Of a DNA stretch of 38,450 nucleotides, positions 19,774 to 28,510 are shown piece by piece (the stretch's first letter is position 1; the number at the start of each line of letters is the position of its first letter). The DNA lies in assembly GCA_905197955.1 (NCBI GenBank), contig CAJKAR010000042.1, positions 1 through 38,450 on the forward strand. Direction: 5' to 3'. The translations under genes were made by a program, and so were the position numbers. The stretch is from an uncultured Lentisphaeria bacterium (GTDB taxonomy: Bacteria; Verrucomicrobiota; Lentisphaeria; Victivallales; UBA1829). The notes beneath the pieces were generated by a model that saw only the letters and a program-made list of their open reading frames with translations, ran no database searches and was not told the origin of the DNA.

Positions 19774-22116
19774 TTATCCAAGAGAGTTCCCTTGTACACG
19801 GAATGTTGTGATGTCTCTGGCAATTCCTCCTGCGGCATAGATGATGCTGTCTTTCCGGATCGGATAGAGTACGACCATGACCAGGATGCTTCCATCCTGA
19901 TTTTTCACGGTATGCTGGAAGGAGAGCTGATGGCCTCCGTTGAATACCGTTTCAAGCATTTTCGTGTAGAGAGCGGTTGTTGCGGAATCGTAAACGTCAT
20001 GCAGATGGATCGGAGTGCTATTTTCCTGCATGGCGGAACGGATCTGCTTGTTGTTGGAATAGAGAAAGAATCCGTGGGTGTCGAGCATGAAAATATGTTC
20101 GGTTGTGCTTTCCACCAGTGCACGGTACATTTTTTCGCTTTCCTTCAGGGCGTTGATTTCCAGGAGTGCCCTGGTCTGATCGGTGATGGTCCAGACGACT
20201 CCTTGGATCGGGAGTCCCGCTGCCGCCGTTTTATTGTGGAAACAGTTGCCGGCAATTTTGAAGATCGCCTGCGAACCATTTTTGCGACGGAGGCAGATTT
20301 CGGGATTTTCATACGCCTTTCCTTCCGAGAAAGAGCGCGAAAGCTGTTCCAGAAATGCGTGTTCCACGCCTTCATTCGGATAGATTGCCTCAATTCCGAG
20401 CTTTTTGAGATCCTCGGTGGTATAGCCGAGCATTTTTGTTATGGTTTCGTTTGCGTCGATGACATTGCGGTTCATGTCAGCGACAATGATTCCCGCGGTA
20501 TTGCTGTTGAAAACGGTATCGCGCCAGGAGCTGTGCTGGAGGAGCTGGATCTGCATTTTTTTCTGGATGATGTAGATCCCGATGACGCAGAGAGTGAGAA
20601 CCCAGAGAAGCAGAAGGAAAAATTGTCCGATCAGATGAAAAAAGACTGGTTGAAGGGTCGGGATGCCGAGTACCAGTCTCCAGCCGGGAATCGTCAGAAA
20701 GTTGCAGGAACGTTCCGTAAAGATGATTCCATTGGAATAGCGATCCTGTTCGACTTCGCCTTCCATGCAGAACCATCGCAGGCCGTGTTCCCATTTGATC
20801 TGTTTTGTGGAAAGGCGCTCGGTGTTTGTGAAAAAGACCGTGTTTCCCGGAGAGATGAGAGCGGCATAGCTGTTGTTGAATTTATCGAGAGCAAAGCTGA
20901 TGTTTCTGCGGGCGACGACAACACCGATCGGTTTTCCCTGAGCATTATCCACACGGACGGCTGCAAAAATTCCCGGCAGTCCGCTGATGAGGTCCGGAGC
21001 CAGAGTCCTGGATTCTCCAAAGCGCATTGCCTGCCGGAAATATTCGGAGAAGGAGAGGTCCTGTCCTGTCAGATTGTAAAGAAGGGATGCCTTGTTGGAA
21101 GAGTCAATGCAGAGTCCCGCCGTATTCAGCAGACTGCACACAATCTGAAGTTTGGACGCCGTGAACTTTTCCAGAATGTGATTGTTTCCGAGAATGCTTC
21201 CGTTGACTTCACCCTGTTCGAGAATCTGATGCACCGTTTTGTTTCTTGCGAGTTCTCTTGCATAGTCTTCCACGCGGTTGATGCTGATGATCAGGTCTTT
21301 CATCAGCAGTTCCGCATTGTTCCTCGCTCTGATATATGCCACTTCTTCCCCATAGTACTGGAAAATGGCCGGGACAAGCGCACCTGCTCCGGCAAAAAGC
21401 AGAAATGCCGCGGGAATCAGAGCAAAGATGAACTGTTTGTTCTTTCTTGTGGGGAAATCGATTGTTCTCAGGGGCAGGAGGAAACAGAATGCGCAGGCAA
21501 GCGTGCAGAAGAGCGAAAAACCGATCAGGATAAGGCCCATTTCCTGATTGAACTGGAAGTCGCGCGGAAGAGTGCGGAGGCGCAGAAGATAGGTGGAGAG
21601 AATCGCCGCGCCGTTCCCGAGATGAAAGACCGAGGCGATTTTGAATGCCGCTTCCAGATTCGGGTAGACATTTCCAGTCCGCCAGAGCATGATAGCGGAA
21701 AATGGCAGGAATGGCAGGGCCGTCACACAAAGCGTGATGATCTCTCTTCCCTTTGTTCCTCCGGTCAGGTGCAGGGATGTCAGGACTGCCGCCAGCAGGA
21801 TCAGATGCCAGAAGAGTTTTGTTTTCCATCTGCACTGAAGACAAGTGAAAGTGAATTCCGCCAGGAAAAAGAATGCCGCCAGCTGCAGGATCATTTTCGT
21901 CAGCAGGATTCCCGCGGTCAGCTGGGGAATGGCGGAGAAGAGTCCGGCGAGAAACGATGCTCCGAGAAGACCTGAATAAATCAGAAAGGGTGTGAAGCGT
22001 TTTCTTTCGACATTGATTGCCGCAAGAAAAGCTGTTCCCCCCTGAAGAAAGAGGGCCATCGCCAGAAGAAGATAAAGGTATCCGGAGAGCATAAAAACCC
22101 CGCTTTTCAATATCAT
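19774..22116 (-). CDS. Membrane sensor with two PAS domains and no output domain
   Basis: Encodes 780 residues. About eight hydrophobic helices fill residues 1-252. Residues of about 255-488 form an extracytoplasmic Cache-like sensing region (SINRVEDYARELARNKTVHQIL, then IFAAVRVDNAQGKPIGVVVARR). A ninth helix spans about 492-517. Two PAS domains follow at about 530-650 and 660-772, the first containing GIIVADMNRNVIDANETITKMLGY. The protein ends eight residues after the second PAS (ARDITTFRVQGNSLG) without a histidine kinase, GGDEF, EAL or methyl-accepting domain. The next 120 bp do not encode one in another frame. It may signal by protein contact or have lost its output. The start at 22116 has a weak ribosome binding site; the ATG at 22092 after GCGGGG is an alternative. 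Confidence 0.8.
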   Translation of the reverse strand: MILKSGVFMLSGYLYLLLAMALFLQGGTAFLAAINVERKRFTPFLIYSGLLGASFLAGLFSAIPQLTAGILLTKMILQLAAFFFLAEFTFTCLQCRWKTKLFWHLILLAAVLTSLHLTGGTKGREIITLCVTALPFLPFSAIMLWRTGNVYPNLEAAFKIASVFHLGNGAAILSTYLLRLRTLPRDFQFNQEMGLILIGFSLFCTLACAFCFLLPLRTIDFPTRKNKQFIFALIPAAFLLFAGAGALVPAIFQYYGEEVAYIRARNNAELLMKDLIISINRVEDYARELARNKTVHQILEQGEVNGSILGNNHILEKFTASKLQIVCSLLNTAGLCIDSSNKASLLYNLTGQDLSFSEYFRQAMRFGESRTLAPDLISGLPGIFAAVRVDNAQGKPIGVVVARRNISFALDKFNNSYAALISPGNTVFFTNTERLSTKQIKWEHGLRWFCMEGEVEQDRYSNGIIFTERSCNFLTIPGWRLVLGIPTLQPVFFHLIGQFFLLLLWVLTLCVIGIYIIQKKMQIQLLQHSSWRDTVFNSNTAGIIVADMNRNVIDANETITKMLGYTTEDLKKLGIEAIYPNEGVEHAFLEQLSRSFSEGKAYENPEICLRRKNGSQAIFKIAGNCFHNKTAAAGLPIQGVVWTITDQTRALLEINALKESEKMYRALVESTTEHIFMLDTHGFFLYSNNKQIRSAMQENSTPIHLHDVYDSATTALYTKMLETVFNGGHQLSFQHTVKNQDGSILVMVVLYPIRKDSIIYAAGGIARDITTFRVQGNSLG

Positions 22117-22412
22117 TGTGTTTCTTGTTGTTTTTCTTCAATTTAATGGCAAATCTGAAAATGTTCCATGTCGAAAGCAAAAAAAACGAAAAAAAAGTTT
22201 CAAACATCCCGATTTTTCCTGCCTTTTCCATTTGCAATTCAATGGAATCCGGTATATCGTTTGAGTATTGCCGGAGAACGGAATGATCAAAAAGTTCCGG
22301 AAACGGTTGCTGTTGAGAATGAAAAGTAGTTTTAATGATAGAAAAAAAGCTCCCTGAGCCGGTGGTCTTTTTGTCTCCGGACGGGACGAAACAAAAAAAG
22401 GACTGTTTTGGA
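22117..22412. other. Divergent intergenic region before the SPFH operon
   Basis: This region separates the minus-strand PAS sensor from the seven-gene operon. It is A/T-rich near the sensor (22170-22200). A weak plus-strand promoter is possible: TTGCAA (22232-22237) with TATCGT (22255-22260) at 17 nt or TATATC at 15 nt. No clear promoter was found on the minus strand. An in-frame ATG at 22335 would extend the first operon protein by 26 residues but has no ribosome binding site. No RNA gene was recognised. Confidence 0.4.
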
Positions 22413-24347
22413 ATGACAGGCGAAAAATCAAACTATTCGTTGAGTTGTGAGCGTTCTCGTCTTGCGATGAAGCTCTCAGTCTTTGCAGGAGTGTATTCTC
22501 TGCTGATGGCTCTGCTGGGAGGCATTGCCGGCGGAGTTTACGACTGGGCCGGAAACGGTGCATTCGGTCTGGGAACGATTCCGTTTGCGATCGCAACGCT
22601 CTTTGCGCTTGCCTCTGCGATTTACAGCATGCTGGCGGGGAGTGCGTCGGAAGAGGAGTTCGAAAAGGAGCTTCTCCGGAAGCGGAAGGAGTCGGCAAGC
22701 AGCATTCTGGATGTTTCCGAAGATGTTCGTTTTACCGCCGGCAGAACGTTCCGGAATTACAATAAATATGCTCCTGCGGTTTTCTCGCTTCTGGCGTTTA
22801 TCCTGACGGTTCTTGGTTTATGGGCGGCGTGGCGGATTGGTTCCAGTTTCGGCAAGGCGGGTCCTGCGCTTCCGAAGGAGCCGATGACGCTGGCGGTGGT
22901 CAGTGCGTTTGGCGCGGCGGCGTCGTTGTTTATCGGAGCGTTTCTGGCGGGCCAGTCCCGTGTACATGAGTTTCGCTGGCTCCGTCCGGTGGCGGCATGG
23001 CTGGTGGCTGGCGCGGCGGTCTGGATTCTCGCGTTGATTCCCGCGATTGCTCTGCATTATGAAAATGCGGGGTTGGAACTGCCGGTGGCAAAGATCGTCT
23101 TCGCGGTGCTGGCGGTGCTGGCGGCAGAACAGATATTCAATTTCATTACGGAATTTTATCGTCCGCGGACTCAGCTGGAAGAGCGTCCGCTTCATGAGAG
23201 CCGTCTTCTGGCTCTGTTTGTGGAGCCGGGGAGCGTGGCGAAAAATATTACGGATGCTCTTGATTATCAGTTCGGTTTTAAAATTTCCGGCACGTCGCTG
23301 TACAGCGCCTTCTGCCGTGTGGCGCTTCCAGCGATCAGTGCATGGCTTCTGGTTCTCTGGCTTTCGACCGGAATTGCCGAGGTCGGTCCGGGTGAACTCG
23401 GGATTCTGACCCGTTTCGGGCGAATCGTTGAAAACTCCTCCTCTTTGAAGCCGGGGGTTTATTTGAAACTTCCCTGGCCGTGCGAGGAGATCGTTCTGGT
23501 GCCTGTGGACAAACCGAGAGAGTTTACGGTCGGTGCCGTCCTGAAGGCAACTCCGCAAACGGAAAAAGGCAAGGCTAAAAATATGGATGTTATTCTCTGG
23601 ACCGAAGATCACAGCGCCGGAGAAAATCCTTTCCTTGTGGCAAACGACAGTTCCAGCAAAGATATCAGTGCAGCAGTCTCTCTGCTCAACGCATCCCTTC
23701 CGATTACTTACAAGGTGAAGCCGGAACATATCATCCAGTTTGCGTTCGGGTTTGAAAACGTGGAGCGTTACCTGACGGATATTGGGACAAGAGAGGCAAC
23801 CATCTATTTTGCCAGCACGGACTTTATCAAGGATATGTCCACCGGCCGGATGGAAGTATCGCGGAATCTGCAGACTCGGATTCAGGCGGCGGTTGATAAA
23901 GCCGGTCTCGGTGTTGAGATCTACACGGTGAATCTGCTGGATACTCATCCGCCACTGAAGGAGGTCGCTCCGGCGTTTGAAGAAGTCTTCTGCGCGCAGG
24001 AGGAGATGGGGGCCGAAATTGAAAAGGCGGAAGCCTATAAAACCGAGGTCCTTGCGGATGCGCAGATCAATGTCCTTGAGATCACCTCTCAGGCGGAAAC
24101 CTATAAATACAATGTGGAAAAGGTTTCCAGCGCGGACGCCTTCCGTTTCAAAAGTCAGCTGGAGGCTTACCGGAAAATGCCGGAAATGTACAAGCTCAGA
24201 ACCTATCTTTCCTTCCTGGAGACCGATTGCGAGCCTTTGAGAAAGTATATTGTGGCATCTTCCATTCCGTATCAGATTCTGGAGCTCAACGCGGAAGAAA
24301 AACCGCGCATGGATCTGACGGATACCGATCTCGGCGAATTAAAGTAA
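22413..24347 (+). CDS. Polytopic SPFH/HflK-like membrane protein
   Basis: Encodes 644 residues from the ATG at 22413 (AAAGGA 10 nt upstream); an ATG at 22335 is possible. Six predicted helices lie at about 19-41, 51-76, 119-140, 158-180, 192-214 and 225-246. A seventh helix (302-322) leads directly into the SPFH/Band 7 domain (VGPGELGILTRFGRIVENSSSLKPG). A long helical part rich in Ala, Glu and Lys follows (EEMGAEIEKAEAYKTEVLADAQ). HflK usually has one helix, so the six-helix front is unusual. SPFH proteins form large ring or cage assemblies that organise membrane proteases and transporters. It is the first of three adjacent SPFH genes and probably assembles with the other two. Confidence 0.85.
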   Translation: MTGEKSNYSLSCERSRLAMKLSVFAGVYSLLMALLGGIAGGVYDWAGNGAFGLGTIPFAIATLFALASAIYSMLAGSASEEEFEKELLRKRKESASSILDVSEDVRFTAGRTFRNYNKYAPAVFSLLAFILTVLGLWAAWRIGSSFGKAGPALPKEPMTLAVVSAFGAAASLFIGAFLAGQSRVHEFRWLRPVAAWLVAGAAVWILALIPAIALHYENAGLELPVAKIVFAVLAVLAAEQIFNFITEFYRPRTQLEERPLHESRLLALFVEPGSVAKNITDALDYQFGFKISGTSLYSAFCRVALPAISAWLLVLWLSTGIAEVGPGELGILTRFGRIVENSSSLKPGVYLKLPWPCEEIVLVPVDKPREFTVGAVLKATPQTEKGKAKNMDVILWTEDHSAGENPFLVANDSSSKDISAAVSLLNASLPITYKVKPEHIIQFAFGFENVERYLTDIGTREATIYFASTDFIKDMSTGRMEVSRNLQTRIQAAVDKAGLGVEIYTVNLLDTHPPLKEVAPAFEEVFCAQEEMGAEIEKAEAYKTEVLADAQINVLEITSQAETYKYNVEKVSSADAFRFKSQLEAYRKMPEMYKLRTYLSFLETDCEPLRKYIVASSIPYQILELNAEEKPRMDLTDTDLGELK

Positions 24348-24375
24348 AATTAATATAACAACAGGAGATTCATAA

Positions 24376-25329
24376 ATGGCAGAGACAACAAACGGACACG
24401 TGGCAAATATCGGAAGGCGAATTCTGATTTCCCTTCTCGGAATCGCGGTTGTGGCGATTTTCGGAACAGCCATATTTTCTTATCAGGTGCAGTCGACAGA
24501 GCGGGCCGTTGTTCTGACGTTCGGTTCGATCAGCGGAGTGCGTGACCCCGGACTCCATTTCCGCTGGCCGCTGCCCATTCAGAAAATCGTGAAATATGAT
24601 ATCCGTCTCAGATGTTTTGACGGCAACATCGGAAAGCTGGAGGAAACCACCACTGCCGACGGCAAGAATATCACGGTTTCCATTTACACCGTTTACCGTC
24701 TCAAAAATCTGGAGAAGTTCCAGAGCGCCGGCGGCAATATTGTTTCCGCGGAAGAACTTCTCGGCAGTTTGATGAGAACGGCGAAAGGTGCGGTCGTCGG
24801 CCGTTTCCGTTTCGATGAGATGGTCAACTCCGATCCGAAGAAGATCAAGATCCCGGAAATGGAAAAACAGATGCTTTCCGGAATCGCTCCGAAGATGGAG
24901 GAACAGTACGGTATTGAAGTTGTCTCTGCAAGCATCAAGGCGATCGGCGTGCCGGAGAAACCTGCCAAGGCCATTGCGGACCGCATGATCAGCGAACGCA
25001 AAAAAGCCGCTGCGGTTTACAAGCAGCAGGGTAATGTTCTCTCCAAGGAAATCAAGACCAGAGCGGATGCGCAGAAACGCGATGCGTTGACTGTCGCCGA
25101 AGCTAAAGCCACCAAACTGCGTGCGGAAGGCGATGCCGCCGCTGCAGCGAACTATGCGATTTTCAGTCAGGATCCTGAACTCGCGGTCTTCCTGAGAAAG
25201 CTGGAATCCATGAAACGCCTGATGGGCAAACGGACAACGCTTGTTCTGGATACCAATTCCGCTCCGTTTGATATTCTGAAGGATGGTGGTTCCTCTCTGG
25301 AACGTCCTGCCGGTGAAAAATCCAAATAA
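24376..25329 (+). CDS. HflC-like SPFH protein
   Basis: Encodes 317 residues; AGGAG precedes the ATG by about 8 nt. One N-terminal helix (ILISLLGIAVVAIFGTAIF) is followed by the SPFH domain (STERAVVLTFGSISGVRDPGLHFRWPLPIQKI) and the HflC-type helical stalk (ADRMISERKKAAAVYKQQGNVLSKEIKTRAD, then LRAEGDAAAAANYAIFSQDPELAVFLRKLESMK). Length and domain order match HflC, which in E. coli pairs with HflK around the FtsH protease. The gap to the preceding SPFH gene is 28 nt and to the following one 20 nt. No ftsH is in the window. The partner protease or transporter here is unproven. Confidence 0.9.
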   Translation: MAETTNGHVANIGRRILISLLGIAVVAIFGTAIFSYQVQSTERAVVLTFGSISGVRDPGLHFRWPLPIQKIVKYDIRLRCFDGNIGKLEETTTADGKNITVSIYTVYRLKNLEKFQSAGGNIVSAEELLGSLMRTAKGAVVGRFRFDEMVNSDPKKIKIPEMEKQMLSGIAPKMEEQYGIEVVSASIKAIGVPEKPAKAIADRMISERKKAAAVYKQQGNVLSKEIKTRADAQKRDALTVAEAKATKLRAEGDAAAAANYAIFSQDPELAVFLRKLESMKRLMGKRTTLVLDTNSAPFDILKDGGSSLERPAGEKSK

Positions 25330-25349
25330 CCCAGACCGGAGTTGAAATC

Positions 25350-26522
25350 ATGCGGGAACTTGAAACAAAAGACAAGGCGGAACGGGTCGCAGAGGGAAGT
25401 GTCTTCTCCTCGGGACTTGATACGCTGAGCAAATATCTGCGGGCAGTGTTCATGCTGCTTGTCGTATTGATTGCATTGCTGCTGATCTGGTTTTTCACCT
25501 TCAGCGGATTTTTCACGGTGAAGCCCGATACCGCCGTCATCACGCTCCGGTTCGGCAAATTCCAGAATATTTACACGGAAAGCTGGCACTGGGTTTTCCC
25601 CTATCCGGTGAGCCGGATCATCAAGGTGCCGACAAATCCGCAGTACATTGTATCGTCGTCGTTCATGCCGGCGAACAAGGCTCTGATCACGAACCGCAAG
25701 GCCGCCATGGAAAATGGCGGCTCTCCGGAGGCTTTGAAACCCGGAGTTGACGGTTATCTGCTGACGGCGGATGCGTGCATTATCCATACGGAATGGAGAA
25801 TGTCCTACCGCATCGTCGCGCCCAAAGCCTACTACGAGAACTGCCTTACGCCGGAATCGCCGGACAAGCCCGATGATTCCTTCGAGGGCCCCCTCGGAGA
25901 AAACCTCGGCACCCGCGGTCCGCAGACTCTTCTCAAGGCGATCCTTGATGACTGTGTGCTCCGTGTCACGGCCCAGTGGAAAGTCAACGATATTCTCTAC
26001 AATAAGACGGCTCAGTATATTGATGATGTACAGTCGATGGTTGCCAAACGTGTCGGAGACATGAATCTCGGCATCAATATCGTGACGGTCGGCTTGGACA
26101 TCAAGAGTCCGCCTCCGCAGACCATCGATGCATTCGACGAGGTTCTTCAGGCTCAGATGGACCTGGACACCGCGCGGAAGAAAGCGGAAGCCTACGCCTT
26201 GGAACAGGATGCGCTTGCGCAGTCCGAAAGTGCGAACATCATCGCGGAAGCCGAAACATATAAGAAACGGATCGTTGCCGAAGTGGAAGCCGATGGCATC
26301 TATTTCAAGAGCATCCTGCAGGAGTATAAAAAGAGTCCTTCTTCCGTGATTGCCACTCTCTTCTCGCAGGTGATGGCGGATTCGATGTCCAAGGTGAAAG
26401 ATAAATTCATACTCAATTCGCTCGGCCAGGGACGGCAGGAGCTCAGGCTCAAGCTGAATCCGGAGCCCCTGACTCCGGAGGAAAAGAAGGAAGAAAATAA
26501 GGACAAGGAGGCTGGTAAATGA
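25350..26522 (+). CDS. HflK-like SPFH protein
   Basis: Encodes 390 residues with GGAG about 9 nt before the ATG. One helix (FMLLVVLIALLLIWFFTFSGFF) leads into the SPFH domain (VKPDTAVITLRFGKFQNIYTESWHWVFPYPVSRIIKVP). A central insertion holds an acidic, glycine-containing stretch (ESPDKPDDSFEGPLGENLG). A helical stalk follows (DEVLQAQMDLDTARKKAEAYALEQDALAQSES). The C-terminus is charged and Lys/Glu-rich. The stop codon overlaps the start of the P-type ATPase gene by 4 bp (ATGA), so their translation is probably coupled, which argues for a physical or functional link between the SPFH assembly and the metal pump. Confidence 0.88.
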   Translation: MRELETKDKAERVAEGSVFSSGLDTLSKYLRAVFMLLVVLIALLLIWFFTFSGFFTVKPDTAVITLRFGKFQNIYTESWHWVFPYPVSRIIKVPTNPQYIVSSSFMPANKALITNRKAAMENGGSPEALKPGVDGYLLTADACIIHTEWRMSYRIVAPKAYYENCLTPESPDKPDDSFEGPLGENLGTRGPQTLLKAILDDCVLRVTAQWKVNDILYNKTAQYIDDVQSMVAKRVGDMNLGINIVTVGLDIKSPPPQTIDAFDEVLQAQMDLDTARKKAEAYALEQDALAQSESANIIAEAETYKKRIVAEVEADGIYFKSILQEYKKSPSSVIATLFSQVMADSMSKVKDKFILNSLGQGRQELRLKLNPEPLTPEEKKEENKDKEAGK

Positions 26523-28486
26523 GCTGCTGCTGCGGACATGACCATGAACATGAACACCATCACGAGGATGCCACGGTCTGCGTTTGCGGTCAGCCGATGA
26601 CCGAAGGCGCCGGACACGGCAGATCCATGGGCCGCACATCTTTTGCGGTCGCCGGCGGGTTCCTGATTTTGAACTCGTTTATTCTGGAGTGGCTCTTCCC
26701 CGGCCAGGAGTTCGCCTCTGAAATCAGTGCGATGCTTGGTGCTGTTATTCTTGCTCTGCCCATTATCTGGGTGGCGATCAAGGATCTCCGCGTCGGGCGC
26801 GTCTATATGAACGAGCTGGTTGCGATGGCGCTTCTTGCCGCGTTTGCCGGAGGCGTTTTCCGGGAAGCGGGAATTATTGCGTTCTTCCTGCTGATTACGA
26901 TCATCATTGAATCCCGTACCGCGTCGGGCGCGCAGCGTTCCATTGAGGAGCTGATCCGTCTGACTCCGCACACCGCCCGCAAACTGGTGGACGGTCAGTA
27001 TGTGGAGGGAGAGGTGCTGGATCTCAAGCTCGGCGATGTCATCAACGTGCGTCCCGGAGAGAACTTCCCGATCGACGGCGAGATCGTTTCCGGACAGAGT
27101 GCCGTGAATCAGGCCTCCATCACCGGAGAGTCTCTGCCAGTTGACAAGGGAATCGGAGACGAGGTCTATGCCGGTACGATGAACCTTTCCGGTTCGATTG
27201 ATGTCCGGGTGACCAAAGTCGGCAATGACACCACACTCGGCAAGGTCAAAGAGATGATTCTTGCCGCTGAAACCAGTAAAACTCCGATGGTCCGCATCAT
27301 TGACAAATACGCCGGATTCTATACTCCGACGATTCTGATGCTTGCGACTCTCACCTGGTGGTTCTCCAACGGCGATATGAACCGCGTCATCACCTTGATG
27401 GTGATCGCCTGCCCGTGTGCTGTGGTGCTTGCCACGCCGACGGCTGTTGTTGCCGCGATTGCCGCCGCTGCCCGTCTTGGTATTCTGATTAAAAATGTGG
27501 CACACCTGGAACTGGCCGCCAAGGTCCGCTGTTTTGTCTTTGACAAGACCGGAACTCTGACCAAGGGGGAACTGGAAGTCGCCCGTCTGAAACCGGTTGA
27601 CGGAATTGAACCGGCTGAACTGCTGCTTGCGGCTGTTTCGGTGGAAACGGCGAGTAATCATCCTACGGCTCTTGCGCTTCAGCGTCTTGCCAAAGAGGTC
27701 GGAGTTTCTCCGGTGAAGGGCGAGGCATACAAGGAACTGCCCGGCAAGGGCGTGGAAGCGAAGATCAACGGAGTGGACTGCCTGGTTGGACGTCCCGCGT
27801 GGCTGAGCTCCCTCGGCATTGCGCTGCCGCATGATGAAAAAGAGGTCGAAGGCATGAGCATCGTGGTGGTCGCCCGTGCCGGAAAAGCGATCGGCTGGAT
27901 CGGATTCCGTGACCAGATCCGTCCGGAAGCCGCCGAGATGGTGCGCAGCCTGAAGGCAGAAGGGATTCGCCAGTGCTCCATGGTGACCGGTGACCGGACC
28001 GCGGTTGCTACCATGGTTGCCTCCAAAATCGGGATCGACGATTTCCGCGGGGATTGTCTTCCGCAGGGAAAAGTGGAGTATGTGGAGCATGTGAAGGAGA
28101 ACAATATTGTGGCGTTCGTCGGCGACGGCGTGAACGATGCCCCGGCTCTGGCGGCATCCGATCTCAGCATCGCCATGGGTGCGATCGGCAGCGACATTGC
28201 CATCAACAGCGCTTCGGTTGCTCTGATGACGAACGATCTGCGCAGAATTCCTCTGCTGATCACGCTTTCCCGGAAGTCCGCATCGGTTATCAACCAGAAC
28301 CTTGCGTTCGGTATGATTTTCGTGATCTGCGGAATCGTGCTTTCCGTTTTCGGTCAGATGACGCCGATTTTCGCGGCGATCCTGCATACGCTCAGTACGC
28401 TGATTGTGATATTCAACAGTGCCCGCCTTGTTCGTACGGGAGAAGAGATTACCCGGGCGGAAAACACGGCGGCGCGGAACCGCTGA
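26519..28486 (+). CDS. P1B-type heavy-metal-transporting ATPase
   Basis: Encodes 655 residues with AAGGAG 8 nt before the ATG. The extreme N-terminus is Cys/His-rich (CCCGHDHEHEHHHE at 3-16, then CVCGQ) and replaces the usual ferredoxin-fold metal-binding domain. Family motifs are intact: TGES at 202-205, the membrane CPC at 298-300, DKTGT with phosphorylated Asp342, the HP pair at 381-382, TGDR at 490-493 and GDGVND at 535-540. P1B pumps expel or deliver transition metals across the inner membrane using ATP. The CPC motif and N-terminal His cluster suggest Zn, Cd or Cu, but the ion cannot be assigned. It is translationally coupled to the third SPFH gene and followed by an ABC transporter in the same operon. 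Confidence 0.93.
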   Translation: MSCCCGHDHEHEHHHEDATVCVCGQPMTEGAGHGRSMGRTSFAVAGGFLILNSFILEWLFPGQEFASEISAMLGAVILALPIIWVAIKDLRVGRVYMNELVAMALLAAFAGGVFREAGIIAFFLLITIIIESRTASGAQRSIEELIRLTPHTARKLVDGQYVEGEVLDLKLGDVINVRPGENFPIDGEIVSGQSAVNQASITGESLPVDKGIGDEVYAGTMNLSGSIDVRVTKVGNDTTLGKVKEMILAAETSKTPMVRIIDKYAGFYTPTILMLATLTWWFSNGDMNRVITLMVIACPCAVVLATPTAVVAAIAAAARLGILIKNVAHLELAAKVRCFVFDKTGTLTKGELEVARLKPVDGIEPAELLLAAVSVETASNHPTALALQRLAKEVGVSPVKGEAYKELPGKGVEAKINGVDCLVGRPAWLSSLGIALPHDEKEVEGMSIVVVARAGKAIGWIGFRDQIRPEAAEMVRSLKAEGIRQCSMVTGDRTAVATMVASKIGIDDFRGDCLPQGKVEYVEHVKENNIVAFVGDGVNDAPALAASDLSIAMGAIGSDIAINSASVALMTNDLRRIPLLITLSRKSASVINQNLAFGMIFVICGIVLSVFGQMTPIFAAILHTLSTLIVIFNSARLVRTGEEITRAENTAARNR

Positions 28487-28510
28487 ACCTAATCCGGGAG
28501 AATGTTGAGA

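Noticed and set aside
19792..21975. Long plus-strand open frame (over 700 codons) opposite the PAS sensor gene.
   Set aside because: Its translation has no recognisable domain or membrane pattern, whereas the minus-strand product is a coherent sensor. It is an antisense shadow.
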